From the NCBI RefSeq assembly GCF_002101675.1, contig NZ_LQOY01000146.1:1-55443 (forward strand): 55,443 bases of DNA, written 5' to 3'. The notes below the pieces were generated by a model. The model worked only from the letters and a program-made list of their open reading frames with translations, searched no databases and was not told the DNA's origin. This document shows, one piece after another, positions 6,874-15,750 of this stretch (position 1 is its first letter; each line of letters starts with the position of its first letter). The translations under genes and the position numbers were made by a program. Origin of the DNA: Mycobacterium gordonae. Lineage in GTDB: Bacteria > Actinomycetota > Actinomycetes > Mycobacteriales > Mycobacteriaceae.

Positions 6874-9800
6874 CAGGCTTGCCGCTCCTTCGCCGAGTTC
6901 GTCATATCAACATCTTGCTGCGGTTTCCCGGCCAGCGCAGTCACCAAATCCGCAACCATCTGGACCAGTTCGACATCGCGGATGAGCCCGGCGCCGATAC
7001 CGCCCGCACGCGGGATGGGAACCTGCACCGTAGACGTCGTAGCACGGTAACGGCCACCCGGGTACATCCGCGCCAGGCGGACCTGTGCGGAATCCGGCAA
7101 TGTCAAGGGTGACAGCCGCACCACCGCCGTTGAAGTCGCCGACACGGCACTGACCTCGGTGATGCCGGAGGCCTTGCACAGCAACCGCAGCCGCGCGACC
7201 GCCACCAGCCGTTCGGCGGGCTCGGGCAACGGGCCGTATCGGTCGATCAGCTCGTCAATCACGGCCGCGATGTCGCTGTCGGAAGTGGCCGAGGCCAGAC
7301 GGCGGTAGCCCTCCAGTCGGAGCCGGTCGCTGGCGATGTACTCCGGCGGCAGGTGCGCATCGACCGGCAGGTCGATGCGCACATCCTTGGACTCCTCGGG
7401 CGTCGTCACGGTCTGCCCGTCGGCGGCGGCCCGGTACGCCTCGACGGCCTCACCCACCAGCCGGACGTACAGGTCGAACCCGACCCCGGCGACGTGCCCG
7501 GACTGCTCGACGCCGAGCACGTTGCCCGCGCCCCGGATCTCGAGGTCCTTGAGCGCCACCGCCATGCCGGCGCCCAACTCGTTGTTCTGCGCGATCGTGG
7601 CCAGCCGGTCGTAGGCGGTCTCGGTCAATGGCGTGTGCTGCGGGTAGAGGAAGTAGGCATAGCCGCGCTCGCGGCTGCGGCCTACCCGGCCGCGCAGCTG
7701 GTGCAGCTGGGAGAGGCCGAAGGTGTCGGCGCGTTCGACGATCAGGGTGTTGGCGTTGGAGATGTCCAGCCCGGTCTCCACGATCGTGGTGCACACCAGG
7801 ATGTCGTACTCGCGGTTCCAGAAGCCCTGCACCGTGCGCTCCAGCCGCTCCTCGGGCATCTGACCATGGGCGACCACGACGCGGGCCTCGGGCACCAGCT
7901 CGCGGACGTGGGCCGCGGCCCGGTCGATCGAGCTGACCCGGTTGTGCACGTAGAACGCCTGCCCGTCGCGCAGCAGCTCCCGTCGCAGGGCGGCGGCGAT
8001 CTGCTTGTCGTCATGCGGGCCGACATAAGTCAGCACCGGGTAGCGCTCCTCGGGAGGGGTCAGGATCGTCGACATCTCGCGGATGCCGGCCAGGCTCATC
8101 TCCAAGGTGCGCGGGATCGGGGTGGCGCTCATGGTCAGCACGTCGACGTGGCTGCGCAGCGCCTTGATGTGTTCCTTGTGCTCGACCCCGAAGCGCTGTT
8201 CCTCGTCGACGATCACCAGACCGAGGTCCTTCCAGCGCACCCCGGTCTGCAGCAGCCGGTGGGTGCCGATCACCACGTCGACCGATCCGTCGGCCATGCC
8301 CTCGATCACCTTGCGCGATTCGGCAGGATCGGTGAAGCGGGACAGACCTTTGACCGTCACCGGGAAGCCGGCCATCCGGTCGGTGAAGGTCTGCAGATGC
8401 TGGTCGGCCAGCAGCGTGGTCGGTACCAGCACCGCGACCTGCTTGCCGTCCTGGACCGCCTTGAACGCGGCCCGCACCGCGATCTCCGTCTTGCCGTAGC
8501 CGACGTCACCGCAGATCACCCGGTCCATCGGGATCGGTTTCTCCATGTCGGATTTGACCTCGGTGATCGCGGTGAGCTGGTCGATCGTCTCGGTGAAGCC
8601 GAACGCGTCCTCCATCTCGGCCTGCCAGGGCGTGTCCGGCGCGAACGCGTGTCCGGGGCTGGCCTGGCGCTTGGCGTACAGCGCCACCAGCTCGCCGGCG
8701 ATCTCACGCACGGCGCGACGGGCCTTGGTCTTGGTGTTGGTCCAGTCGCTGCCGCCGAGTTTGCTCAGCGCGGGCGCCTGTCCACCGACGTAGCGGGACA
8801 GCTGGTCCAGGGAGTCCATCGGGACATAGAGCTTGTCGGACCCACCGCCCCTCTTGGACGAGGCGTATTCCAGCACCAGGTATTCGCGACGGGCGCCGCC
8901 GACCGTGCGTTCCACCATTTCGACGAACCGGCCGATGCCGTGCTGGTCGTGGACCACCAGGTCGCCGGCGGTCAGCGCCAGCGGGTCGACGGTGTTGCGC
9001 CGCTTGGCCGCCAGCCGCTTGCCCTCGGTGGCGGTGGCGCGGCTGCCGGTCAGGTCGGCTTCGGTGATGACGACCAGGTTGGCGCCCTGGACCACGACGC
9101 CGTCGTGCAGCGGACCGCGCAGTACGCCGACGACCCCGGGCTTGGGCGTCTGGCCCGGCTCGAGCATGCCCGCGGGTATGTCGGCCTCGGCCAGCCGCTC
9201 CACCATGCGGTGCGCGGTCCCGGTGCCCGGTGCCACCATCGCCGCGTATCCACTGGTCGCGACGTGCGCGCGCAGCATCGCGAAGATGCCGTCGATGTCG
9301 TGCTGATGTCCGCGGGCGGACGGCGCGGACCGGATGTCGAGCTCGATCGCCGACTCGTCGGAAAGCTGGCTCAGCGTCCACCACGGGTGACCGCGGCGGC
9401 GGGCCGCGTCCTGCACCTCGTCGAGTTCGGCGAAACCCGACCCGCCGAGCTGCTCGACGTCCACCGGCGCATCGGTGCCCAGTGCCGCAACCGACCACGA
9501 CGCTTCCAGGAACTCCCGGCCCGTCTTGATCAGGTCGGCGGCGCGGGTGCGGACCTTTTCCGGGTCGCAGACCAGCACCGGCGTTCCCTCGGCCAGCTGA
9601 TCGGTCAGCAGCGCATGATCGTCAGGGCGCAGCACCGGCAGCAGCGCTTCCATGCCGTCGACCGGAATGCCCTCGGCGAGTTTGGCCAGCATGTCGATGA
9701 TGCTGCCGGTGACCGTGTTCTCGGACGCGGGATGCTGGCCGGCGAGATCGGCCGCACGGGCCCGCACGTCGTCGGTGAGCAGCAGTTCGCGACATGCGAC

Positions 9801-10517
9801 GGCGACCAGCCTGTCGACGTCGAGCTCGGGAATCGAGCGCTGGTCGGCGACCGAGAACATCCGCATCTCGGTGATCTCGTCGCCCCAGAACTCGATGCGG
9901 ACCGGGTGTTCGGCGGTCGGGGCGAAAACGTCCAGGATGCCGCCGCGCACGGCGAACTCCCCACGCCGTCCGACCATGTCAACCCGGGTATAGGCGAGAT
10001 CGACGAGCCGTTGGGCGACGTCCTCGAAGGGCGTCTCATCACCGACACTCAGCGTCAGCGGTTCCTGGCGGCCCAGTTGCGGCGCCATGGGCTGCAGCAG
10101 GGAACGAACCGCGGTCACCACCACCCGCAATGGTGGGCCCAGCCGGGCGTCATCGGGATGGGCAAGGCGGCGCAGCACCATCATCCGGGTGCCGACGGTG
10201 TCGATCCCCGGTGAGAGCCGCTCATGCGGCAGCGTCTCCCAGGACGGGAAGACAGCGACCGCATCGCCCAACACGCCGCGCAGTTCGGCGGCCAGGTCGT
10301 CGGCTTCCCGACCGGTAGCGGTGACCACCAGCAGCGCGCCCTGCCGGGCCAGCGCGCTGGCCACGAAAAGACGCGCGCCGGCCGGTCCGACCAGCGGCAA
10401 TTGTTCGGGTCGATCGGAGGCGCGCTCGATGAGCTGTTGGAACGTCGGCGCGGTCAGCGCCAATTCGACGAGCCCCGCGATCGGGGTATCTGGGCTCGCA
10501 GTCCCCGGTGCGGTCAT
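6873..10517 (-). CDS. mfd: Transcription-repair coupling factor Mfd
   Basis: 1214 aa from ATG 10517 (MTAPGTASPDTPIAGLVELA), the start that matches Rv1020. It is an SF2 DNA translocase that removes stalled RNA polymerase and recruits UvrA. Domains in order are a UvrB-like N-terminal half, the RNAP-interaction region around KLYVPMDSLDQLSRYVGG, Walker A GDVGYGKTEIAV (Lys ~676), DEEQ box VDEEQRFGVEHKE (Asp ~771), motifs TMSATPIPRTLEMS and QLRGRVGRSRERGYAYF, and the C-terminal TRCF domain (PEYIASDRLRLEGYRRLAS). All helicase motifs are intact. An upstream in-frame ATG at 10529 is possible. The long reading frames opposite it are GC-driven shadows. Confidence 0.97.
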   Translation of the reverse strand: MTAPGTASPDTPIAGLVELALTAPTFQQLIERASDRPEQLPLVGPAGARLFVASALARQGALLVVTATGREADDLAAELRGVLGDAVAVFPSWETLPHERLSPGIDTVGTRMMVLRRLAHPDDARLGPPLRVVVTAVRSLLQPMAPQLGRQEPLTLSVGDETPFEDVAQRLVDLAYTRVDMVGRRGEFAVRGGILDVFAPTAEHPVRIEFWGDEITEMRMFSVADQRSIPELDVDRLVAVACRELLLTDDVRARAADLAGQHPASENTVTGSIIDMLAKLAEGIPVDGMEALLPVLRPDDHALLTDQLAEGTPVLVCDPEKVRTRAADLIKTGREFLEASWSVAALGTDAPVDVEQLGGSGFAELDEVQDAARRRGHPWWTLSQLSDESAIELDIRSAPSARGHQHDIDGIFAMLRAHVATSGYAAMVAPGTGTAHRMVERLAEADIPAGMLEPGQTPKPGVVGVLRGPLHDGVVVQGANLVVITEADLTGSRATATEGKRLAAKRRNTVDPLALTAGDLVVHDQHGIGRFVEMVERTVGGARREYLVLEYASSKRGGGSDKLYVPMDSLDQLSRYVGGQAPALSKLGGSDWTNTKTKARRAVREIAGELVALYAKRQASPGHAFAPDTPWQAEMEDAFGFTETIDQLTAITEVKSDMEKPIPMDRVICGDVGYGKTEIAVRAAFKAVQDGKQVAVLVPTTLLADQHLQTFTDRMAGFPVTVKGLSRFTDPAESRKVIEGMADGSVDVVIGTHRLLQTGVRWKDLGLVIVDEEQRFGVEHKEHIKALRSHVDVLTMSATPIPRTLEMSLAGIREMSTILTPPEERYPVLTYVGPHDDKQIAAALRRELLRDGQAFYVHNRVSSIDRAAAHVRELVPEARVVVAHGQMPEERLERTVQGFWNREYDILVCTTIVETGLDISNANTLIVERADTFGLSQLHQLRGRVGRSRERGYAYFLYPQHTPLTETAYDRLATIAQNNELGAGMAVALKDLEIRGAGNVLGVEQSGHVAGVGFDLYVRLVGEAVEAYRAAADGQTVTTPEESKDVRIDLPVDAHLPPEYIASDRLRLEGYRRLASATSDSDIAAVIDELIDRYGPLPEPAERLVAVARLRLLCKASGITEVSAVSATSTAVVRLSPLTLPDSAQVRLARMYPGGRYRATTSTVQVPIPRAGGIGAGLIRDVELVQMVADLVTALAGKPQQDVDMTNSAKERQA

Positions 10518-10624
10518 GGTGAGCACCATTCTAGGGCGCAGCAATTCGTCAATATTGGGCCCGGCTCCGTCAAAGAAACGTAAGGAAAACGCCATTCCGG
10601 CCGGTAAAGGCGCAGTTTGGAGGC

Positions 10625-11422
10625 ATGACACTGCTGCACATGCTGCCATCGGCCGGCCGGGCAGCCCCCATTTGTGACGAAGCTGACTTCCGCCATCGTG
10701 CCCGCCGCGACCACAAAGCATTGCGGCACGTCGAGATGGTCTACGCGGGAAAGTCGCTAGCAGCCCGGGCGGTGGCCCGCTGGGTGCGTGAGCACGGGCT
10801 CGGCGTCGACGTCTGCTCGTCGGACGAGCTGGCGGTCGCCTTGTCCGGCGGCATCGACCCGGCCCGCGTCATCATGCATGCCAGCGCGATGTCGCTTGAC
10901 GAGCTAGGCGGCGCGGTAGCCGCCGGGGTGGGCCGCATCGTTGTCGACGACCCGCTGGAAGTCGGCTACCTGGCCAATCTGGTCCGCCGACAACGCGTAC
11001 TCATCCAGGTGATCCCGGATGTCGACATCCACGGGCATTGCGGCGCCGGAATCAGTGACCAGAAGTTCGGGTTCACCGTGGGTGGCGATCACGCCGCCCA
11101 CGCTGTGCGGTGGGTTCTCGCGCATCGCACTCTCGAGCTGGTCGGGCTGCACTGCCGGATCAGCTCGGAGGTCATCGACCCGGCCGAGTACGGCGAGGCG
11201 ATTCGGCGGGTGATCGCCGTGATGGCCGACGTCCGCAACCACCACGGCGTCATCCTCACCGAACTCAGCCTCGGCGGCGTCAGCTGCCGTGACGCCCGGA
11301 AACTGGCCGCGGTGATCGAGGACGCCCTCGACGACGGGTGCGCGGCCGAGCATTTCCCCCGGCCCGCCGTCGTCGTCGAGGTACCGGCAGGTGACTACCA
11401 GGGCATCGTGGCCCAGGAGTAG
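10625..11422 (+). CDS. Truncated LysA-like PLP-barrel protein
   Basis: 265 aa, resembling only the N-terminal alanine-racemase-fold barrel of diaminopimelate decarboxylase (LysA, about 447 aa). The PLP lysine is visible in YAGKSLAARAVARWV (Lys ~42), followed by LGVDVCSSDELAVALSGG, DQKFGFTV, ELVGLHCRISSEV and TELSLGGVS. The EPGR phosphate-binding motif expected near the end of the barrel reads EVPAGD, and the whole C-terminal beta domain with its catalytic CxSGD motif is absent. It may be a decayed paralog or a single-domain PLP protein of changed role. It lies divergent to mfd and tail-to-tail with the next gene (28-base overlap). Confidence 0.6.
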   Translation: MTLLHMLPSAGRAAPICDEADFRHRARRDHKALRHVEMVYAGKSLAARAVARWVREHGLGVDVCSSDELAVALSGGIDPARVIMHASAMSLDELGGAVAAGVGRIVVDDPLEVGYLANLVRRQRVLIQVIPDVDIHGHCGAGISDQKFGFTVGGDHAAHAVRWVLAHRTLELVGLHCRISSEVIDPAEYGEAIRRVIAVMADVRNHHGVILTELSLGGVSCRDARKLAAVIEDALDDGCAAEHFPRPAVVVEVPAGDYQGIVAQE

Positions 11423-11673
11423 AAGGCTCCCGTGCCCACGTCGTGGACCCCATAGGAGTCCCAGTAGTAGTCGTGGCAGACGTTGCCGTCCCAGGGCACC
11501 GGCCGTCCCGCCGGGTTGGGGTCACCGGGACACCAGGTGGTGCAGGCCTGCAAACGCGGGCAATCGCCTTGCTCGGCGTGAGCGGGCGGCGAGAGGGTCA
11601 AGCCCACGGAAACCAGCAGGGTTATCGCGAGGCCGGTCAGAGCGTTGGACAGCGTGGGAAACAGAGAACGCAT
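11395..11673 (-). CDS. Small secreted Cys-containing protein
   Basis: 92 aa from ATG 11673, preceded by AAGGAAAGG. A Sec signal peptide (TGLAITLLVSVGLTLSPPAHA) should be cleaved after AHA, leaving a ~62-aa mature protein with four cysteines (DCPRLQACTTWCPGD and NVCHDYYW), probably two disulfides, and many aromatic residues near the end. I recall similar small exported proteins in other mycobacteria, but no function. It lies downstream of the TetR gene on the same strand, with a ~90-bp gap, and overlaps the LysA-like gene tail-to-tail. Confidence 0.7.
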   Translation of the reverse strand: MRSLFPTLSNALTGLAITLLVSVGLTLSPPAHAEQGDCPRLQACTTWCPGDPNPAGRPVPWDGNVCHDYYWDSYGVHDVGTGAFYSWATMPW

Positions 11674-11763
11674 TATCAGCCTTTCCTTCGGGTTCACTGG
11701 TGCACAAGTGCACACGGCTCCGGCTGCTACCGATCACAACAGCAGACGCTTGCGAAGTTCTTG

Positions 11764-12411
11764 CTACTCGTCCTGCAGTTGCGGGTCGGCCTCCAGATGG
11801 GTGAGGCCATTCCACATCAAATTGACCAGGTGCGCCGCCACAACTTCCTTTTTGGGTTCCCGCGTATCCAGCCACCACTGGGCCGTCATGGACACCGAGC
11901 CGACCAGCGCCTGGGCGTACAGCGGCGCCAAATCAGGATCCAGTCCGCGGCGGGCGAAGTCACCGGCGAGGATGGAGCTGACCTGGCTGACGGCGTCGTT
12001 GAGCAGGCTGGAATAGGTGCCGGAGCTGATCGCGGCGGGCGAGTCGCGGATCATGATGCGGAAGCCGTCGGTGCGTTCCTCGACGTAGGTGAGCAACGCC
12101 AGCGCGACCCGCTCGACCCGCACCCGGGAGCGGTTGTTGGTCAGCGACGACGTGATGCCGTCCAGCAGCGCCGACATCTCCCGGTCGACCACGACGGCGT
12201 AAAGGCCTTCCTTGCCGCCGAAATGCTCGTAGACGACGGGCTTGGACACGTTGGCGCGCTGGGCTATCTCCTCGATGGAGGTGCCCTCGTATCCGCGTTC
12301 GGCGAACAGCGACCTGGCGATGCCGATGAGCTGGCGCCGGCGCTCGCTGCCTGTCATCCGGGCGCGCGGCGCCCGTACTTCCTTGTACGGGCCTTTTTCC
12401 GGTTCAGCCAC
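11764..12411 (-). CDS. TetR family transcriptional regulator (Rv1019-like)
   Basis: 215 aa from GTG 12411. The N-terminal TetR DNA-binding domain is clear: RRQLIGIARSLFAERGYEGT, SIEEIAQRANVSKPVVYEHF, GGKEGLYAVVVDRE. The ligand domain (RTDGFRIMIRDSPAAISSGT; TAQWWLDTREPKKEVVAAHL) is close to what I remember of Rv1019, which lies next to mfd and glmU in M. tuberculosis. The inducer is unknown. A shorter start at MTGSERRRQ is equally possible. It reads away from the tandem repeat and the tRNA gene upstream. Confidence 0.9.
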   Translation of the reverse strand: MAEPEKGPYKEVRAPRARMTGSERRRQLIGIARSLFAERGYEGTSIEEIAQRANVSKPVVYEHFGGKEGLYAVVVDREMSALLDGITSSLTNNRSRVRVERVALALLTYVEERTDGFRIMIRDSPAAISSGTYSSLLNDAVSQVSSILAGDFARRGLDPDLAPLYAQALVGSVSMTAQWWLDTREPKKEVVAAHLVNLMWNGLTHLEADPQLQDE

Positions 12412-12544
12412 GTGCTCAGGGTATCGGGGTATCGCGCGTTGACCGCTCGAGTGTGCGCTGACGGTTTCGGGTGTGCGTACACGGCGGTGAAACCGCGATT
12501 CCGCCGCCGTGGCTGCACTGTCAGAGCAGTGGACGCACACTCGC

Positions 12545-12687
12545 GCGGCCGGCATCGTCGGCAGACTGAAGCTGAATCGTCCGCCTCCTCCTCCGGCCGC
12601 AAGCGGCCGGCATCGTCGGCAGACTAAAGCTGAATCGTCCGCCTCCTCCTCCGGCCGCAAGCGGCCGGCATCGTCGGCAGACTAAAG
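12545..12687. repeat. 58-bp tandem repeat with palindromic core
   Basis: A unit containing GGCATCGTCGGCAGACT, then AAGCTGAATCGTCCGCCTCC, then TCCTCCGGCCGCAAGCGGCC is repeated with period 58 (starts at 12551, 12609 and 12667); the third copy is partial and stops at 12687. Copies differ by a single base (ACTGAAG versus ACTAAAG). Each junction holds CGGCCGC-AA-GCGGCCG, a perfect 7-bp hairpin. The array fills the region between the TetR gene and tRNA-Gln, ending ~12 bp before the tRNA, so it lies in the promoter region of either one. Confidence 0.9.
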
Positions 12688-12699
12688 TCTCAGGAGCGA

Positions 12700-12771
12700 T
12701 CCGTCGTGGTGTAATCGGCAGCACCTCTGATTTTGGTTCAGATAGTTCAGGTTCGAGTCCTGGCGACGGAG
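12700..12771 (+). tRNA. tRNA-Gln (anticodon TTG)
   Basis: The acceptor stem pairs TCCGTCG (12700-12706) with CGACGGA (12764-12770), followed by discriminator G 12771. The D arm is GTGTAATCGGCAGCAC, the anticodon arm CTGATTTTGGTTCAG has TTG in the loop (decoding CAA/CAG as Gln), and the T arm is CAGGTTCGAGTCCTG. CCA is not encoded. A Gln tRNA is also found next to glmU in M. tuberculosis (glnU). Confidence 0.95.
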
Positions 12772-12887
12772 CTTTGCTTCTGCCCCTTCTCACCGCTTTT
12801 TGCCGTGAGCGTGCCCCAAATGCCACTCTTGACGGCGTGTCGGCGTGCAAACGCGCACGCTCGCCGGGCGAGACTTGAGGAGAGTTG

Positions 12888-14351
12888 ATGAGTTTTCGTG
12901 GTGACACCGCGGTTCTGGTCCTGGCGGCCGGGCCCGGCACCCGGATGCGGTCTGACACCCCCAAAGTGCTGCACGCCCTCGGCGGGCGCAGCATGCTGTC
13001 GCACTCCCTGCACGCGATGACCAAGCTCGCACCTCAGCATCTGGTCGTCGTGCTGGGCCACGATCACCAGCGCATTTCGCCGCTGGTCGCCGAACTGGCC
13101 GACAGTCTGGGCCGCACCATCGACGTCGCGTTGCAGGACAAACCGCAGGGCACCGGCCACGCGGTGCTGTGCGGCCTGTCCGCCCTGCCCGAGGACTACG
13201 CCGGCATCGTCGTCGTAGCCGCAGGCGACACCCCCTTGCTGGACGCCGACACCCTGGCCGACCTGATCGATACACACCGATCAGCCGGGGCTGCCGTCAC
13301 CGTGCTCACCACCACACTGGACGATCCACACGGCTATGGCCGCATCCTGCGCACCCAGGACAACGAGGTTATGGCGATCGTCGAGCAGACCGACGCGACG
13401 CCCTCACAGCGCAGCATCCGCGAGGTCAACACCGGGGTCTACGCCTTCGACATCGCAGCCTTGCGGTCCGCACTGGGCCGGCTGAGTTCCAACAACGCCC
13501 AGCAGGAGCTCTACCTCACCGACGTCATCGCGATCCTGCGCCGCGACGGCCACACCGTCAGCGCCCGGCACATCGACGACAGCGCGGTGGTCGCCGGCGT
13601 CAACAACCGCGTCCAGCTCGCCGAGCTGGGCGCCGAGCTCAACCGGCGGATCGTGGCCGCCCACCAATTGGCCGGCATCACCGTGATCGACCCGGCGACC
13701 ACCTGGATAGACGTGGACGTGACGATCGGCCGCGACACCGTCATCCACCCGGGCACCCAATTGCTCGGACGCACCCAGATCGGCGCTCACTGCAGCGTCG
13801 GGCCCGACTCCACGCTGACCGACGTCACCATCGGCAACAACGCCACCGTGTGCCGCACCCACGGCAGCTCGGCGACCATCGGAGCCGACGCCACGGTCGG
13901 GCCCTTCACCTTCCTGCGCCCGGGGACCGTGCTGGGCGCCGAGGGGAAGCTGGGCGCGTTCGTCGAGACCAAGAACGCCACTATCGGCACCGGCACCAAG
14001 GTGCCCCACCTGACCTACGTGGGCGACGCCGACATCGGCGAACACAGCAACATCGGCGCGTCCAGCGTGTTCGTCAACTACGACGGCACCACCAAGAGCC
14101 GCACCACCATCGGGTCGCACGTCCGCACCGGCTCGGACACCATGTTCGTCGCCCCGGTGACCGTCGGCGACGGCGCCTACACCGGAGCCGGGACCGTGGT
14201 GCGTGAGGACGTCCCCCCCGGTGCGCTGGCGGTGTCGGCCGGTCCCCAGCGCAACATCGAGAACTGGGTCCAGCGCAAGCGGCCCGGGACGGCGGCGGCC
14301 GAGGCCGCCGAGCGGGCCGCCCGCAGCACCGAAGCCGGTGAGACACCGTGA
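12888..14351 (+). CDS. glmU: Bifunctional GlmU (N-acetylglucosamine-1-P uridylyltransferase / GlcN-1-P acetyltransferase)
   Basis: 487 aa from ATG 12888, with GAGGAGA upstream. The N-terminal nucleotidyltransferase half has LAAGPGTRMRSDTPKVLHAL, DKPQGTGHAV and AGDTPLL. The C-terminal left-handed beta-helix acetyltransferase half starts near residue 265 and has the hexapeptide repeats (PFTFLRPGTVLGAEGKLGAF, VPHLTYVGDADIGEHSNIGA, NYDGTTKSRTTIGSHVRTGS). It makes UDP-GlcNAc for peptidoglycan and arabinogalactan linkage. The Ala/Glu-rich tail after NWVQRKRPG is variable in the genus. It is followed after 73 bp by prsA on the same strand, as in M. tuberculosis. Confidence 0.98.
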   Translation: MSFRGDTAVLVLAAGPGTRMRSDTPKVLHALGGRSMLSHSLHAMTKLAPQHLVVVLGHDHQRISPLVAELADSLGRTIDVALQDKPQGTGHAVLCGLSALPEDYAGIVVVAAGDTPLLDADTLADLIDTHRSAGAAVTVLTTTLDDPHGYGRILRTQDNEVMAIVEQTDATPSQRSIREVNTGVYAFDIAALRSALGRLSSNNAQQELYLTDVIAILRRDGHTVSARHIDDSAVVAGVNNRVQLAELGAELNRRIVAAHQLAGITVIDPATTWIDVDVTIGRDTVIHPGTQLLGRTQIGAHCSVGPDSTLTDVTIGNNATVCRTHGSSATIGADATVGPFTFLRPGTVLGAEGKLGAFVETKNATIGTGTKVPHLTYVGDADIGEHSNIGASSVFVNYDGTTKSRTTIGSHVRTGSDTMFVAPVTVGDGAYTGAGTVVREDVPPGALAVSAGPQRNIENWVQRKRPGTAAAEAAERAARSTEAGETP

Positions 14352-14424
14352 TTTCGTTTCCCGGCAACCCGGCTACGATGGGGCGTTCCTTTTCTTTCGA
14401 TCCCGACACGGCGAGGGCAGCCCG

Positions 14425-15405
14425 GTGAGCCACGACTGGACCGATAACCGCAAAAATCTGATGCTCTTCAGCGGCCGGGCCCACCCGGAGCTTGCCGAGC
14501 AGGTCGCCAAAGAGCTCGACGTGCACGTCACCGCGCAGACGGCCCGGGATTTCGCCAACGGTGAGATCTTCGTGCGCTTCCAGGAGTCCGTCCGCGGCTG
14601 CGACGCGTTCGTGCTGCAGTCCTGCCCGATGCCGGTCAATCAGTGGCTCATGGAGCAGCTGATCATGATCGACGCGCTCAAGCGGGGCAGCGCCAAGCGG
14701 ATCACCGCGGTCATGCCGTTCTACCCGTACGCCCGCCAGGACAAAAAGCACCGAGGCCGCGAACCGATCTCCGCACGGCTGGTCGCCGATCTGCTCAAGA
14801 CGGCCGGAGCCGACCGGATCGTTACGGTCGACCTGCACACCGATCAGATCCAGGGGTTCTTCGACGGGCCGGTGGACCACATGCGGGGGCAGAACCTGCT
14901 GACCGGCTACATTCGGGACAACTATCCCGACGGCAACATGGTCGTGGTGTCCCCCGACTCCGGCCGGGTGCGCATCGCCGAGAAGTGGGCCGACGCGCTC
15001 GGCGGCGTACCGCTGGCCTTCATCCACAAGACACGAGACCCCCGGGTGCCCAACCAGGTGGTGTCCAACCGGGTGGTCGGCGAGGTGGCCGGGCGCACCT
15101 GCGTGCTGATCGACGACATGATCGACACCGGTGGAACGATCGCCGGTGCGGTGAAGCTGTTGCACAACGACGGCGCCAAGGATGTGATCATCGCGGCCAC
15201 CCACGGTGTGCTGTCCGACCCGGCGGCCGAGCGCCTGGCCGGTTGCGGTGCGCGCGAGGTGATCGTGACCAACACCTTGCCCATCGGTGAGGAGAAGCGT
15301 TTCCCGCAACTGACCGTGCTGTCCATTGCACCGCTGCTGGCCAGCACCATCCGTGCGGTCTTCGAAAACGGTTCGGTCACAGGACTGTTCGACGGGGACG
15401 CCTAG
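14425..15405 (+). CDS. prsA: Ribose-phosphate pyrophosphokinase
   Basis: 326 aa from GTG 14425 (GAGGG upstream), the same length as Rv1017c. It makes PRPP from ribose-5-phosphate and ATP; in mycobacteria PRPP also feeds decaprenylphosphoryl-arabinose for the cell wall. Motifs seen are FYPYARQDKKHRGREPISAR (ATP/flexible loop), VDLHTDQIQGFFDGPVDH (PRPP synthase signature), VVVSPDSGRVRIAEKWAD and the PRPP-binding loop VLIDDMIDTGGTIAGA. The stop is directly followed by the arsC ATG with no gap. Confidence 0.98.
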   Translation: MSHDWTDNRKNLMLFSGRAHPELAEQVAKELDVHVTAQTARDFANGEIFVRFQESVRGCDAFVLQSCPMPVNQWLMEQLIMIDALKRGSAKRITAVMPFYPYARQDKKHRGREPISARLVADLLKTAGADRIVTVDLHTDQIQGFFDGPVDHMRGQNLLTGYIRDNYPDGNMVVVSPDSGRVRIAEKWADALGGVPLAFIHKTRDPRVPNQVVSNRVVGEVAGRTCVLIDDMIDTGGTIAGAVKLLHNDGAKDVIIAATHGVLSDPAAERLAGCGAREVIVTNTLPIGEEKRFPQLTVLSIAPLLASTIRAVFENGSVTGLFDGDA

Positions 15406-15750
15406 ATGGGTGAGGCCGTCATCTATCACAACCCCAAATGCAGCACATCGCGTAAGACGCTGGAGCTGTTGCGGGACAATGGCTTTGAGCCCGAAGTGGT
15501 GCAGTACCTGAAGACGCCGCCCTCCCGGGACGAGTTGGTGCGGATGATCCGCGACGCGGGCATCGAGGTTCGCGCCGCGGTACGCAAACGCGAATCGCTG
15601 TATACCGAACTCAATCTCGCCGACGCCGGCGATGACGAGCTGCTGGATGCCATGGCCGAACATCCGATTCTGATCGAGCGGCCGTTTGTGGTCACCGCGA
15701 AAGGCACCCGGCTGGCCCGCCCGATCGATGCCGTGCGCGAGATTCTGTGA
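15406..15750 (+). CDS. arsC: ArsC-type arsenate reductase (glutaredoxin-dependent family)
   Basis: 114 aa. It has the E. coli ArsC/Spx-like thioredoxin fold with active-site Cys in YHNPKCSTSRKTLELL (Cys ~12), the TPPSRDELVRMIRDAG helix, and the HPILIERPFVVTAKGTRLAR block with the conserved Arg. The family reduces arsenate through a Cys and a glutaredoxin, but many members are of unknown role. The start abuts the prsA stop and its end overlaps lpqT (GTGA), so it is in the prsA operon. I do not recall this gene between prsA and lpqT in M. tuberculosis, so it may be a lineage-specific gain or a loss there. Confidence 0.88.
   Translation: MGEAVIYHNPKCSTSRKTLELLRDNGFEPEVVQYLKTPPSRDELVRMIRDAGIEVRAAVRKRESLYTELNLADAGDDELLDAMAEHPILIERPFVVTAKGTRLARPIDAVREIL

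Noticed and set aside
7353..10214. A 953-codon open frame on the plus strand opposite mfd
   Set aside because: It is in the complementary frame of a strongly conserved gene, has no recognisable domain, and its composition (His/Asp/Arg/Gly-rich) is what GC-rich third positions produce on the opposite strand.
11395..11715. A longer start (11715) for the small secreted protein
   Set aside because: The added MCTCAPVNPKERLI would precede the signal peptide, while ATG 11673 has a good ribosome-binding site and puts the signal peptide at the N terminus.
14074..15663. A 529-codon minus-strand frame opposite glmU, prsA and arsC
   Set aside because: It covers parts of three well-supported genes and shows no conserved motif.
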